Translations under genes and position numbers: made by a program
Assembly (NCBI GenBank): GCA_013824865.1
Contig: PNON01000001.1
Location: forward strand, 39,291 to 103,290
Direction of reading: 5' to 3'
Source: Anaerolinea sp.
Lineage (GTDB): Bacteria > Chloroflexota > Anaerolineae > Anaerolineales > Anaerolineaceae
DNA length: 64,000 nucleotides
Notes under the pieces: model-generated
Database searches by the model: none
Seen by the model: the letters and a program-made list of their open reading frames with translations, nothing else
What the model was told of the DNA's origin: nothing
In this document: positions 52,318-61,861 of the stretch, one piece after another
How positions within the stretch are numbered: the first letter of the stretch is position 1
Layout: each line of letters starts with the position of its first letter

Positions 52318-53973
52318 ATGTCTGAATATGATCTGAAATCCGTAAAATTGCCCAAACTAACGGGCACGTCGCTAAAATTATTTGCTGCTGCCGTTGAAAG
52401 CCCGGCCATGCAGGGAGTCCTGTTACCATCCCTGCTCGAGAATGGCGGCATTCCCTTCCTGCAGGATTTGGATTTGTCTGAAGCCCCCACTTACTATCCG
52501 CTGGTGAAGGGCAATCACAAAATCAGGGTTGAGGATTTTAATCCGGACAAGGCAGCCAAACCTGCCGGATTCCCCTTCCGCACCATGATGGATTATGCGC
52601 GTGCCTATCGCAGTGGGGAGACCACCCCAGTTGAAGTGGCGGAACAGGTGCTGGCCGCCATCAAAGCCAGTGAGCAATCTGACCCCAACCTGAAGCTCTT
52701 TATTGCTATTTACCGGGAGGATGTCCTGGCGCAAGCCAAGGCTTCCACTGAACGTTTCGCGAAAAAGAAACCCCTAAGCCTGCTGGATGGGGTGCCTGTA
52801 GCGATAAAAGATGAAGTGGATATGGTTCCATATTCCACCACCGTGGGAACCCGCTTCCTGGGTCAGGAACCTGCCAAACAGGACTCTGAAGTGGTTGCCC
52901 GATTACGTGCTGCCGGCGCGCTGCTGGTGGGCAAGACCAACATGCATGAAATTGGCATCAACCCGAATGGGTATAACGATGCTTATGGTGCGGTTCGTAA
53001 TCCATACGATCCGACCTGTGACCCGGGTGGTTCAGCCAGCGGCAGCGCCGCAACCGTGGCATCCGGTGTGGTGCCAGCAGCCATTGGCGCGGATGGCGGC
53101 GGTTCCATCCGCATCCCGGCTTCATTGTGCGGGATCGTGGGTTTGAAAGCCACCTTCGGGCGCATCAGTGAACAAGGCGCCGCGCCCCTGTGTTGGAGCG
53201 TGGCGCATCTTGGGCCGCTGACTGTCAGCGTGGAGGACACGGCACTAATCTATAGTGTTATCGCAGGAGAAGATGCGCGCGACCCCAACACCCTGGATCA
53301 ACCGCCGGTCACCCTGCAGGGATGGAATGAGCGTGATTTGAAAGGGTTGACCGCTGGTATTTACCCCGAGTGGTTTGAGCATGCCGACCCGGAAGTAGTC
53401 AAGGTCAATTATGAGCTGGTGGAAAAACTGAAAGCGCGCGGCCTGGTGGTCAAGGAGATTAGTATTCCGGACTTGAATGCCACCCGGGTGGCCCATGCTG
53501 TTATCATCCTTTCAGAAATAGCCAGTTGTATGCGGCCGCACAGTCAAAAACGCAAATTACAGGGTGCAGCTGTGAGATTGACTCTGGTGATCGGCGAAGT
53601 GCTGACAGCCATGGATTACCTGCAGGCACAACGCATGCGCACACGCACCATGAACAACTTCAATAAAGTGCTGAAGGATGTGGATTTCATTCTAACCCCG
53701 GGCACCGCCCGTGTTTCTCAGCCAGTGCCGGATGGCGGGTACGCCAGCGGTTGGTCTGATCTCTCTTTGGATACTGAGATGATGCGTTTTATGATCCCCG
53801 GGAATCTCCTCGGGCTACCAGCGATCAGCTTCCCAAGCGGGTACGATTCACGCGGCATGCCGGTGGGGATGCAGGCTTTTGGGCGACATTGGGAAGAGAA
53901 TGTATTGCTGCGGGTGGCATATAACGCCGAGCAGGTTGTAACCCGCCAGCTTCCAGGCATGTATTTCGGTTAG
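52318..53973 (+). CDS. Amidase signature family enzyme
   Basis: This is a 551-residue Ser-cisSer-Lys amidase. The catalytic Lys is in GVPVAIKDEV, and DPGGSASGSAATVASG plus ADGGGSIRIPASLCGIVG provide the two serines of the family. A 90-residue N-terminal extension precedes the core, as in some fungal-like or fatty-acid amide hydrolase relatives. The substrate is unknown. It is followed by a strong hairpin terminator, so it is transcribed alone. Confidence 0.9.
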   Translation: MSEYDLKSVKLPKLTGTSLKLFAAAVESPAMQGVLLPSLLENGGIPFLQDLDLSEAPTYYPLVKGNHKIRVEDFNPDKAAKPAGFPFRTMMDYARAYRSGETTPVEVAEQVLAAIKASEQSDPNLKLFIAIYREDVLAQAKASTERFAKKKPLSLLDGVPVAIKDEVDMVPYSTTVGTRFLGQEPAKQDSEVVARLRAAGALLVGKTNMHEIGINPNGYNDAYGAVRNPYDPTCDPGGSASGSAATVASGVVPAAIGADGGGSIRIPASLCGIVGLKATFGRISEQGAAPLCWSVAHLGPLTVSVEDTALIYSVIAGEDARDPNTLDQPPVTLQGWNERDLKGLTAGIYPEWFEHADPEVVKVNYELVEKLKARGLVVKEISIPDLNATRVAHAVIILSEIASCMRPHSQKRKLQGAAVRLTLVIGEVLTAMDYLQAQRMRTRTMNNFNKVLKDVDFILTPGTARVSQPVPDGGYASGWSDLSLDTEMMRFMIPGNLLGLPAISFPSGYDSRGMPVGMQAFGRHWEENVLLRVAYNAEQVVTRQLPGMYFG

Positions 53974-53980
53974 GCTTTTT

Positions 53981-54007
53981 ACATCCCAGGCGTGCCGCCT
54001 GGGATGT
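53981..54007. terminator. Intrinsic terminator after the amidase gene
   Basis: A perfect 12-bp stem acatcccaggcg / cgcctgggatgt has a 3-nt loop, starting 8 nt after the stop codon. Five T precede the stem and atattaat follows, so termination may be stronger on the minus strand. It still forms the natural mRNA end. Confidence 0.75.
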
Positions 54008-54062
54008 ATATTAATAACCTCTGGTCTTATTCTTGCACCGAAGCCTGTGTTAAGGAGTGACT

Positions 54063-57000
54063 ATGAAGAGACCATCCCCATTTCGTTATCTACTGCTTAT
54101 CATACCTGCGGCTGCCACCGTCTTGCTGGCCTATTTCATCTATAACCAGCTTGCGCGGGTTGCCGGGGTGAGCACACTCCAACTGCCCACGACTTCCACC
54201 GAAATCAGCGAGACTCCCCAGGTTGTTGAGGATGTTGCACCATTCCAGAAATCGGTGGATGCTGCGGTGGAAAAGTTAAAACTAGATAACCCGGCGTTCG
54301 CGCTTTATGATCCCAAGGTAAACAACGTGGAACTGGCAAAAGATGGCCGGACCGCTTTGATCTGGCTTGAGGTATACGACCCGGAGACTGGCGAGCTGAT
54401 GGCGCGCGAACCGGAACTGGCGATTGCGAATGCCAACCCCGAGGGGCAAAAGGGCACAGCCGATGAATGGGGTATTACCTTACCATATGATGATGGTTTT
54501 AACACCAGGCTAGATTCCCTCCCGGATGGTTTGATGGGAGAGGAGATGCTGCAACGATATCAGCAGGCCGATAGCGAACAGAAGGTGACCGCGAAATTTG
54601 GCGGGTATTATCTGCCCTGGGCAGGCGGGGTTTCAAAAAGACTCACCTGGAGCATTGGACATAAATCCTGTGGCGATAATGCCTGCAAATATGCCTTCGA
54701 TTTCGCGGATGGGACAATGTTCCCTCTGCTGGCTGCCAAAGGGGGGACGGTTTTTGGCGCGCAGTGGACGTGCAATAACGGCTCCACCAAGTGCACCAAT
54801 TACCTGATCCTGAAAGATGCGAGTACCACCCCGACGACGTACCAGATCTATTACCACCTGGCAAATGGGTCCATCCCGAGCGCTTTTCGGTCAAAAGGAG
54901 CCCGGGTTAACCAGGGTCAGTTCATCGGCAATGTGGATGATACAGGCTATAGCACGGCTCATCACCTGCATTTCATGGTGCATGCCAGCACTTATGGCTT
55001 CTGGGGGCAATCGGTGGACATCACATTCAAGGATGTGGATATTAATTATGATCCAGTAACGCAAGGCGGGCGTCCGCGGCTGCCCTCAGAGGCTTCTCAA
55101 TACGGGGGGCAAGGAAGATATTCTTATATCTCTGGCAACAGGCCCGCCAATGCACCGACAGGTACACTCACCAGCCCGACGGTGGGGCAGGTATTTACAG
55201 CAAATAATCTGGTAGTGAGCGGATCAGCCCAGGATGACAAAGGCATTACCAAAGTGCAGGCGATTGCCTATTATGACAATGTCTGGCATGAGGTGGGGCA
55301 GCCGGTCAAGACAGCCAGCTTCAACATCCCTGTTGACATGTGCGCAGCAGGAAAGGAAATGCCGGATGGACCCATCGTGCTGGCTGTAAACCTGTATGAT
55401 GTGGAAGGAAATCAGTCCTATGGTTATGTTGGTTTCAGGGGCATCACCAAGAACTATCCATGCGGCACGGCAACCCCGGTGATACAGACATGCACTCCAG
55501 GCGCTGACCAGGTGGCGCTATTTAATCAAACCAATTACACCGGCACCTGCAAAGTATTTAATGTAACTGAAATAGGCAGCCGCAGTTCCATGGGGACTTT
55601 CGCGGGGAATGAAGCTGCTTCTGTGCTGGTGGGCAGCAACGCGCAGATAACCATCTGGGCTAACACATATTACACCGGCCGGGCGGAAACTCTGATTGCT
55701 TCCGACCCTGATTTGAGAGATAACCTGATCAACAAAGGCGCATTTAATTCGTTCAAGATCAAAGCCAGAAGCACAGCAGCAATAGCGCCAGCCATAAAAT
55801 ATCCTGTCAGCGGGGCGAAACTAACAACAAATGACAGCATCACACTGGCCTGGTTAAATCAGGGCTGGGCGGATGAATTCCAGGTGACTTTGAGTGGGTC
55901 AAGCGGCTTCGAGACTCGTACCACTGCATGGACGCAGGATCAATCCTGGAGCCTGGGTGGATTACCGGCAGGCACATACAGTTGGAGTGTGAAAGGCCGC
56001 AATACCGCCAATGGTTCAACCAGCACGGCTGTCAACGGAACATTCATAGTGACAGCTGCAGCACCCATCAGCACCGCGCCTGTTGGAGTGCCTTACAACG
56101 ATACAGTCGAAGCGGGCGTGAATGGTTGGGCAGCGACCGGGTTGTGGAAACAGACCACAACGAAAGCCAGCAGCCCCACACATTCATGGTTGTATGGGGA
56201 AACGATCAACAGCGTGCTGCAATATAACACCGGCGGCACGGGGACGCTTACTTCCCCGCCAATTAACATTCCAGCAGGCGGATATTACCTGCACTTTACC
56301 TACCGATATAAAACTGAAGCTGTCAGCCGGTTTTGGGATCAGCGCATTGTGCAAGTTTCGCGAGGTGGCGGTCCATTTGAGGCGTTGCTGCAACTCAAGG
56401 ACGACCCGATGGGGTACTGGTTGAACAGCCCGGCGATAGACCTTAGCGCATATGCTGGCAGTGACATTCGTGTCAGGTTCTACTTTAACACGGTGGATAA
56501 TCTGCTGAACTCTGGGGATGGCTGGTATGTGGATAATGTATCTGTTGACCAGGTTGGACCTGCTACTGGCTGTAATGAGCCTGTTCCAAATGACAATCTT
56601 GCATCAGCACAGAATCTTACCCAGGGGGGCGCAGTGGCGGGCGATATTTGCGCTGGAGGCGATGTAGATTACTTCAAGTTCACCGCGACTGCTGGCCAGG
56701 CATTGACCTTCGATGTGGATGCCAGGACCATCGGTTCCGCGCTTGATCCTTACCTGTTCCTGATCGATCCAACCGGGAAGACAGTGCTGGCTGAAAGCGA
56801 CGACGAAGTAGCATTTGAGGTGAAGGATTCGCGAATATTCTATACCATCCCGGCAAGTGGGACCTACTACTTGAAACTGAATGCCTGGGACCATCCGGGG
56901 GTGGGTGGCACGAATTATTTCTATTTACTGCGCTTCTACGGCGACACTGCTGCTCCAACTGCCACCATGAGTTACCCAGCCAGCGGTGCATTACTGCCAA

Positions 57001-57986
57001 ACACGCAGGTGAGCATAAAAGTGAACGCAGCTGATAACCAGGGTGGCAGCGGGTTGAACCATGTCAATTTCTTCTGGCATAACCACGACTGGACCTCAGG
57101 CAAATGGGTGAAAATTGGAGAAGACTGGGACGGCGGAGATGGGTGGAGTGTGGTATTCGACACTACCAAAGAAGTGAGAGGTGAAAACGGAGCCATTTAT
57201 GCCCAGGTGTTTGATGGTTCTGGTAACTGGACAAGCGCAGCCAGCTGGAATTTAAAAACTGATCCAGCCCAGGCAGCCCCAGCAGCTTCTGCCTCATCTT
57301 TACTGGCGCTGCCGGCTGAATCGGATATCAATGCTGTGCTTCTACAATGGAATGCCACTGACGCTGGCGCAGGAATTACCGGGTTTGAGTTTCAGGTACA
57401 GGTGGATGGCGGCGCCTGGATGGATTGGAAACCCGTGGATGGCATCAAGGCAATTGACCGTTATGCCTGGTTCATAGGGGAACCGGGTAAGAGCTATGGC
57501 TTCCGCATGCGCGCGGTGGATGCGGCTGGTAATAAGGAAGCGTATCCGAATGTTGCCGAGACAACCATAAAAATGAAATCCTGCACCAACGGAAAAGATA
57601 GCTACGAAGTGGATAACCTGCCTGCTAATGCCAGCGCTATTAAGGTGGATGACGCGCGGCAGACGCGAACCTTCTGCGGGCAGAATGATGATGATTGGGC
57701 AAGCATGAGTCTTAGAGCCGGCGAGATATATTTCATCAATGCGCTGCCTTTGTCTCCATCGAATGCAGTGGTGATCACTGTATATGATAACCTGGGGAAC
57801 CCGGTGGCGGAAAAACTCCCAACCCAGATGGGACAACCAAATACCCTGCGGTGGGTCGTTCCGGAAGGCACCACATACTACCTGAAGTTGCGCAACCTGA
57901 ATCCATTGATCGCTGGTGACGGGGTTTCTTACCAGGTTTGGATCGATCAGGGCATGAAATTCTATATTCCATTGGTGATCCCATAA
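54063..57986 (+). CDS. Large secreted multidomain protein: M23-like, Ig-like, beta/gamma-crystallin-like, PPC and Fn3-like domains
   Basis: This is a 1307-residue exported protein. The signal anchor is YLLLIIPAAATVLLAYFIY. Domains in order: an M23 peptidase-like domain (KYAFDFADG, YYHLANG, AHHLHFMVH; about 200-330); an Ig-like domain (about 365-465); a beta/gamma-crystallin-like pair (VALFNQTNYTGTCKVF, ITIWANTYYTGRAETL; about 480-575); an Fn3-like repeat; a jelly-roll-like segment with a GDGWYVDNVSV end; two PPC-type domains (VDYFKFTATAGQALTFDVD and a C-terminal DDWASMSLRAG); and Ig/Fn3-like domains between them. It ends MKFYIPLVIP, a hydrophobic tail common in Chloroflexota secreted proteins. 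The ATG 54063 behind aaggag is chosen over the GTG at 54057. It may be wall- or surface-active. Confidence 0.82.
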   Translation: MKRPSPFRYLLLIIPAAATVLLAYFIYNQLARVAGVSTLQLPTTSTEISETPQVVEDVAPFQKSVDAAVEKLKLDNPAFALYDPKVNNVELAKDGRTALIWLEVYDPETGELMAREPELAIANANPEGQKGTADEWGITLPYDDGFNTRLDSLPDGLMGEEMLQRYQQADSEQKVTAKFGGYYLPWAGGVSKRLTWSIGHKSCGDNACKYAFDFADGTMFPLLAAKGGTVFGAQWTCNNGSTKCTNYLILKDASTTPTTYQIYYHLANGSIPSAFRSKGARVNQGQFIGNVDDTGYSTAHHLHFMVHASTYGFWGQSVDITFKDVDINYDPVTQGGRPRLPSEASQYGGQGRYSYISGNRPANAPTGTLTSPTVGQVFTANNLVVSGSAQDDKGITKVQAIAYYDNVWHEVGQPVKTASFNIPVDMCAAGKEMPDGPIVLAVNLYDVEGNQSYGYVGFRGITKNYPCGTATPVIQTCTPGADQVALFNQTNYTGTCKVFNVTEIGSRSSMGTFAGNEAASVLVGSNAQITIWANTYYTGRAETLIASDPDLRDNLINKGAFNSFKIKARSTAAIAPAIKYPVSGAKLTTNDSITLAWLNQGWADEFQVTLSGSSGFETRTTAWTQDQSWSLGGLPAGTYSWSVKGRNTANGSTSTAVNGTFIVTAAAPISTAPVGVPYNDTVEAGVNGWAATGLWKQTTTKASSPTHSWLYGETINSVLQYNTGGTGTLTSPPINIPAGGYYLHFTYRYKTEAVSRFWDQRIVQVSRGGGPFEALLQLKDDPMGYWLNSPAIDLSAYAGSDIRVRFYFNTVDNLLNSGDGWYVDNVSVDQVGPATGCNEPVPNDNLASAQNLTQGGAVAGDICAGGDVDYFKFTATAGQALTFDVDARTIGSALDPYLFLIDPTGKTVLAESDDEVAFEVKDSRIFYTIPASGTYYLKLNAWDHPGVGGTNYFYLLRFYGDTAAPTATMSYPASGALLPNTQVSIKVNAADNQGGSGLNHVNFFWHNHDWTSGKWVKIGEDWDGGDGWSVVFDTTKEVRGENGAIYAQVFDGSGNWTSAASWNLKTDPAQAAPAASASSLLALPAESDINAVLLQWNATDAGAGITGFEFQVQVDGGAWMDWKPVDGIKAIDRYAWFIGEPGKSYGFRMRAVDAAGNKEAYPNVAETTIKMKSCTNGKDSYEVDNLPANASAIKVDDARQTRTFCGQNDDDWASMSLRAGEIYFINALPLSPSNAVVITVYDNLGNPVAEKLPTQMGQPNTLRWVVPEGTTYYLKLRNLNPLIAGDGVSYQVWIDQGMKFYIPLVIP

Positions 57987-58163
57987 TCCAATGACTAGGC
58001 TATTCCCCGGGGTGTCCCATAGTATTGGTGGCGCCCTTTTTTCTTCATTGGGATTGGATGCATTGCATTGATCTTTGACTTCGGAGCTGACAGTCTCATG
58101 GGTGAGAATGAAAACCGGGGTATGGTAGAATTGCACATCCTAGGAAGGTGATCAGCATCTGGA

Positions 58164-59063
58164 ATGAATAACAAGCTATTCCCTTATCTTGCTCTGCTGG
58201 CAGCCATTTTATCGTTAACGCTGTCAGCTTTCTTTGTCCGCTGGGCAAATGCCCCTGCGCCTGTGTTTGCCTTTTACCGGATGGCGATTGGCGGGTTGGT
58301 GATCACACCATTTCTGATCAAAGGCGGAGTTAGCCGACAGATGCCTCGTACACAGGCATTATTTATACCGGTATTAGGCGGGCTTTTCACAGCCGCAGAT
58401 CTGACACTATGGACGATCGGTGTGCAGGGAACGACGATCGCGAATGCTACTTTGCTGGGTAATACTGCCTCTATCTGGGTGGTTTTGTGCTTATGGCTGA
58501 TTTTCAGGCAGAAATTCACCGGCAAATTTTGGGTCGGCCTAGCGCTGGCTCTGCTAGGAGCAGGCATCGTGCTGGGATATGATTTCTTCGTCCGACCACA
58601 TTTTGGTACTGGTGACACGCTGGCGCTCATCTCCGGGATGTTTTTTGCCGGTTATTACCTGGCCACTTATTTTGGCAGAAAAAAACTGGGTGTAGTACCG
58701 TATCTTTGGCTGGTATCCGTTTCGTCATCTGCCGCACTGTTCATCATCAGTAAAGCCATGGGGTATTCCATCACGGGTTATCCATGGCAGACCTACCTGA
58801 ATTTCATTGGGGCGGGATTGGTGGTGCAGGGATTAGGTTACGTCGCCATTGCATACGCGCTCGGACACCTGCCAGCATCAGTTGTTGCCCCCACGTTGAT
58901 CCTGCAGCCAATATTTTCAGCGCTGCTGGCGATCCCCCTCTTCAATGAGCATTTAATTCCCGTCCAATGGGCGGGAATAGCTGCTGTGCTTACCGGGATC
59001 TATTTGATCAACCAGGTTAATCAGCCAGAAAAAACCTTGGTTGTGTTGGAGAGTAGCGAGTGA
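58164..59063 (+). CDS. EamA/DMT-family transporter
   Basis: This 299-residue protein has about ten hydrophobic segments and two EamA repeats, for example LTLSAFFVRWANAPAPVFAFYRM in the first half and ILQPIFSALLAIPLFNEHLIP in the second. It is a drug/metabolite exporter or importer of unknown specificity. It stands alone and is convergent with the PAS gene, ending 1 nt before it. Confidence 0.9.
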   Translation: MNNKLFPYLALLAAILSLTLSAFFVRWANAPAPVFAFYRMAIGGLVITPFLIKGGVSRQMPRTQALFIPVLGGLFTAADLTLWTIGVQGTTIANATLLGNTASIWVVLCLWLIFRQKFTGKFWVGLALALLGAGIVLGYDFFVRPHFGTGDTLALISGMFFAGYYLATYFGRKKLGVVPYLWLVSVSSSAALFIISKAMGYSITGYPWQTYLNFIGAGLVVQGLGYVAIAYALGHLPASVVAPTLILQPIFSALLAIPLFNEHLIPVQWAGIAAVLTGIYLINQVNQPEKTLVVLESSE

Positions 59064-59064
59064 A

Positions 59065-59415
59065 CTAATCGCGCACAAAATGGGGGATCGAATCCGGCAG
59101 GGGCAGGGTGATTTCAACGATGCCTTTAAAGACCTCCCCATCCCAGACCGGCACCTGATAGATCATCTTGCGGTGGCCGGTTTTTTCAATAGTGTAAACA
59201 TTTAGAACGGGATGCTCCAGCAGTTCCTTTATTTTGGTACGGGCTGGTTCCGGGTGACATGCGAGCACAGACTGGCCGATGAGATGCGTGCCGCCATCGT
59301 CGGCGAAGCTGTCCGCAGATGCCCGGTTCATATCGAGGATCTGGCCAGTTTCATCGCAATAGGTGAAAGCCACCTGTATTCCATCCATCCAGCGATAAGT
59401 TGGTTGTTCAGGCAT
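59065..59415 (-). CDS. PAS-domain protein
   Basis: This is a 116-residue single PAS-fold protein. IQVAFTYCDETGQILDMNRASADSF and VYTIEKTGHRKMIYQVPVWDGEVFKGIVEITL fit PAS sensor domains without an output domain. It lies 42 nt downstream of an atypical response regulator on the same strand, so the two may form a signalling pair. The ligand is unknown. Confidence 0.78.
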   Translation of the reverse strand: MPEQPTYRWMDGIQVAFTYCDETGQILDMNRASADSFADDGGTHLIGQSVLACHPEPARTKIKELLEHPVLNVYTIEKTGHRKMIYQVPVWDGEVFKGIVEITLPLPDSIPHFVRD

Positions 59416-59457
59416 ATTTTCTCCGGTTGTTGGGGATGAAGAGCGTGGGTGATGGTA

Positions 59458-60126
59458 CTATATATCGAGCCGATAACCGACCCCACGGACAGTGATAATG
59501 AATTTCGGCTTGCGGGGGTCAACTTCAATGATCTTGCGCAGCCAACTGATGTGTACATCCAGGGTGCGCGTGTCCTGGGTGTAATCTGTTTCCCATACTT
59601 GCTTGAAGACAATGTCACGTTCCATTACTTCACCAGGATGGTCCATCAGGAACTTTAATAAGCGGACCAGGTGTGGAGTAAGGTTACCCACGTTGTTCAG
59701 GCAGCGAACCCGCTGCCTTTCCAGGTCCAACCTTATCGGACCGATGTGCAGAAAATTCTTCGATTCACCAGGCTGCAATGGTTTAAGGCGGTTGATCAAT
59801 TTCTGGATAGTGAATGGCAGCACCAGGATGGTAGCATCGCAATCTGATTTGACATTATGGTTTTTTGCAGCTTCTTCGGGGCTGATGATCAAAACAATCG
59901 GGATATCATCCATGACGTCTCTCAACGATTGGCAAATGCGCTTGCCGGAAGTACGCAGAGAGTCAGCATCTATGACGATGATATCCGGATCGACACCGAT
60001 CAGTTTTTCCAGAGCAGTGGAGCCATTCCTGACGGATTGAACGTCGTAACCACGCTTTTTTAACCCATCATAAAAGGATGGATGGTCAGCTCGTTTTCCT
60101 TCAATCAATAGTATTTTTGTGGTCAA
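59458..60126 (-). CDS. OmpR-type response regulator with atypical receiver
   Basis: This is a 222-residue protein with a receiver domain and a winged-helix DNA-binding domain (LTPHLVRLLKFLMDHPGEV, TLDVHISWLRKIIE, ITVRGVGYRLD). In the receiver the phospho-acceptor Asp is present (VIDAD, D53), but the acidic pair is reduced to E9-G10 and the conserved Lys before Pro is Leu (ILVLPF). It is therefore likely a phosphorylation-independent or poorly phosphorylated regulator. No histidine kinase is adjacent; a small PAS protein follows. Confidence 0.87.
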   Translation of the reverse strand: MTTKILLIEGKRADHPSFYDGLKKRGYDVQSVRNGSTALEKLIGVDPDIIVIDADSLRTSGKRICQSLRDVMDDIPIVLIISPEEAAKNHNVKSDCDATILVLPFTIQKLINRLKPLQPGESKNFLHIGPIRLDLERQRVRCLNNVGNLTPHLVRLLKFLMDHPGEVMERDIVFKQVWETDYTQDTRTLDVHISWLRKIIEVDPRKPKFIITVRGVGYRLDI

Positions 60127-60360
60127 TATATCTTCCTGCGGTGTTCCGGTTGCCTAATTCTTCCTTCATCCCCCGGTTCAAATACTTCATACTACCTTAT
60201 CAAACACGGAGAATTTGCAAACAGAAATAATTATCTATATTTTACTGTCAAATATGAAGTAGCAATGTTAGCAACGATGAATTCCAAGATATATAGTTTA
60301 TTAAGGATGTAATTATTATACCAGCAAGATATTTTAAAGTATTAAAACAAGTAGCAAAGG

Positions 60361-61710
60361 TTATTCAGATGCAGCAGCGAGATTGTGAATCCAGCGTTTG
60401 GAGAGAAATCGGCGGAGTACAAAAAATAGTTTGATTAATTCCTCAATATAGATTACTGCCGCTACGTAGTAGACAGGCAGGCGAAAAACATTCGCGGAGA
60501 TTAATGCGGCTGGAACGCCATACAACCACATCGTTCCAAATTCGACCATCAAAATATACCGGGTATCTCCTCCTGCTCGCATGGTACCGACAATTAAACC
60601 AAAGTTGGTAGTTTTCACGATGATTGCAAAGGCGAGAATCGTGATCACAAGATGGGCATTGGAGCTGGCGGCAGCGGAGATCTTATAAATATCCAGGATG
60701 AATCCCTTGCTCAGCAGAATTATCGCACAGACGATAACCGCCAGGCTGACACTGATGGCGAGGGACTTTTTCCCGTAACGGTAGGCCTCTTCTGTTTCGC
60801 CAGCGCCGATCTTTTTACCGACCATGATGGCAGTGGCGGTGCCCAAACCCAGGAAAGGGACAAAAGCAAGGTATTCGATGGTTCCAGAAATGTTCGTAGC
60901 AGTGATCGCTTCAGTGCTGATATGCGCATAGATAGAGTTAAATGTGGTTATCCCTAACGCCCAGACGAGCTCATTGACTGCCACTGGCAAGGCAGTGGAG
61001 ATGTAGCGTTTTACCAGAACCGGATCGATGCGAAATTCAGGGAGGATGCTGTTATAGGGGCGTTTGAAACGGGTAATGGTTACAATGATCGCGAGTTCAA
61101 TTACCCTGGAGATGATGTAAGCCAGCGCAGCCCCCTGGATACCCATGGTGGGTAAGCCTGCTTTACCAAATATTAACCCATAACCCAGCATTGTATTAAA
61201 GGATAGAGCGAAAGCGCCTACAATCATTGGGATCTTCACACTCTCGGTGCTGCGCAGCATCACATAGATGGCATAGCTCAGCCCATTGAAGACATACCCC
61301 AGAGAATAGAGCTGCAAGTATTTACTTCCCAATGCGATGACCTGGGGGTCAGTCGTAAAAAGCCCAAGAATTTGCGTTGGGATCGCCTGAGCCAGCAGGG
61401 TAAAAATGATCCCGAGCAGTCCGTTTAACATGAGATTAAGGCCAAAAACCTTACGGATGCTTTGGACATCCTGTTTGCCCCAAAACTGCGAGATGAATAT
61501 GGCTGATCCGCTGCTAAGGCCAAAATATAGCAGGGAGAGCAAAAACAACACCTGACCAGCCAGTGCGACTGCAGCGATGGAAGTATCACCCAGTTGCCCC
61601 ACCAGCATGGCATCCACCATGCCTAATCCGGACATAAAAAGCTGCTGGATCATAATAGGCGCGGCAAGCGACACCAGAGTTTTTAAATAGCGTTGGTCCT
61701 CGGTCTTCAT
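60361..61710 (-). CDS. MATE-family efflux transporter
   Basis: This is a 449-residue protein with twelve hydrophobic segments in two homologous halves. The first helix region APIMIQQLFMSGLGMVDAMLVGQLGDTSIAAVALAGQ and the second-half ALPVAVNELVWALGITTFNSIYAHI are typical of NorM/DinF-type antiporters. It exports cationic compounds using Na+ or H+. It is a single gene with no visible regulator next to it. Confidence 0.9.
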   Translation of the reverse strand: MKTEDQRYLKTLVSLAAPIMIQQLFMSGLGMVDAMLVGQLGDTSIAAVALAGQVLFLLSLLYFGLSSGSAIFISQFWGKQDVQSIRKVFGLNLMLNGLLGIIFTLLAQAIPTQILGLFTTDPQVIALGSKYLQLYSLGYVFNGLSYAIYVMLRSTESVKIPMIVGAFALSFNTMLGYGLIFGKAGLPTMGIQGAALAYIISRVIELAIIVTITRFKRPYNSILPEFRIDPVLVKRYISTALPVAVNELVWALGITTFNSIYAHISTEAITATNISGTIEYLAFVPFLGLGTATAIMVGKKIGAGETEEAYRYGKKSLAISVSLAVIVCAIILLSKGFILDIYKISAAASSNAHLVITILAFAIIVKTTNFGLIVGTMRAGGDTRYILMVEFGTMWLYGVPAALISANVFRLPVYYVAAVIYIEELIKLFFVLRRFLSKRWIHNLAAASE

Positions 61711-61789
61711 GGCAAGGAATGATTATACCTGATAAGGGCAACGGTTTACTTGACTGGGTTCGGATAGCGTGGTATTATTTGCCTCTTGA

Positions 61790-61861
61790 TGCGGGGTAGA
61801 GCAGTGGCAGCTCGTCGGGCTCATAACCCGGAGGTCCCAAGTTCGAATCTTGGCCCCGCTA
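61790..61861 (+). tRNA. Initiator tRNA-fMet(CAU)
   Basis: This 72-nt cloverleaf has an anticodon loop ctcataa (CAU). Initiator hallmarks are visible: three G-C pairs at the bottom of the anticodon stem (ggg / ccc), A11-U24 in the D stem (gagc / gctc), and an unpaired first acceptor position (U1 opposite U72, where C1-A72 is usual). The T arm is ccaag-ttcgaat-cttgg, with discriminator A and no encoded CCA. Confidence 0.93.

Noticed and set aside
57342-58136. 264-residue minus-strand ORF
   Set aside because: It is antisense to the end of the large secreted protein and lacks any family motif.
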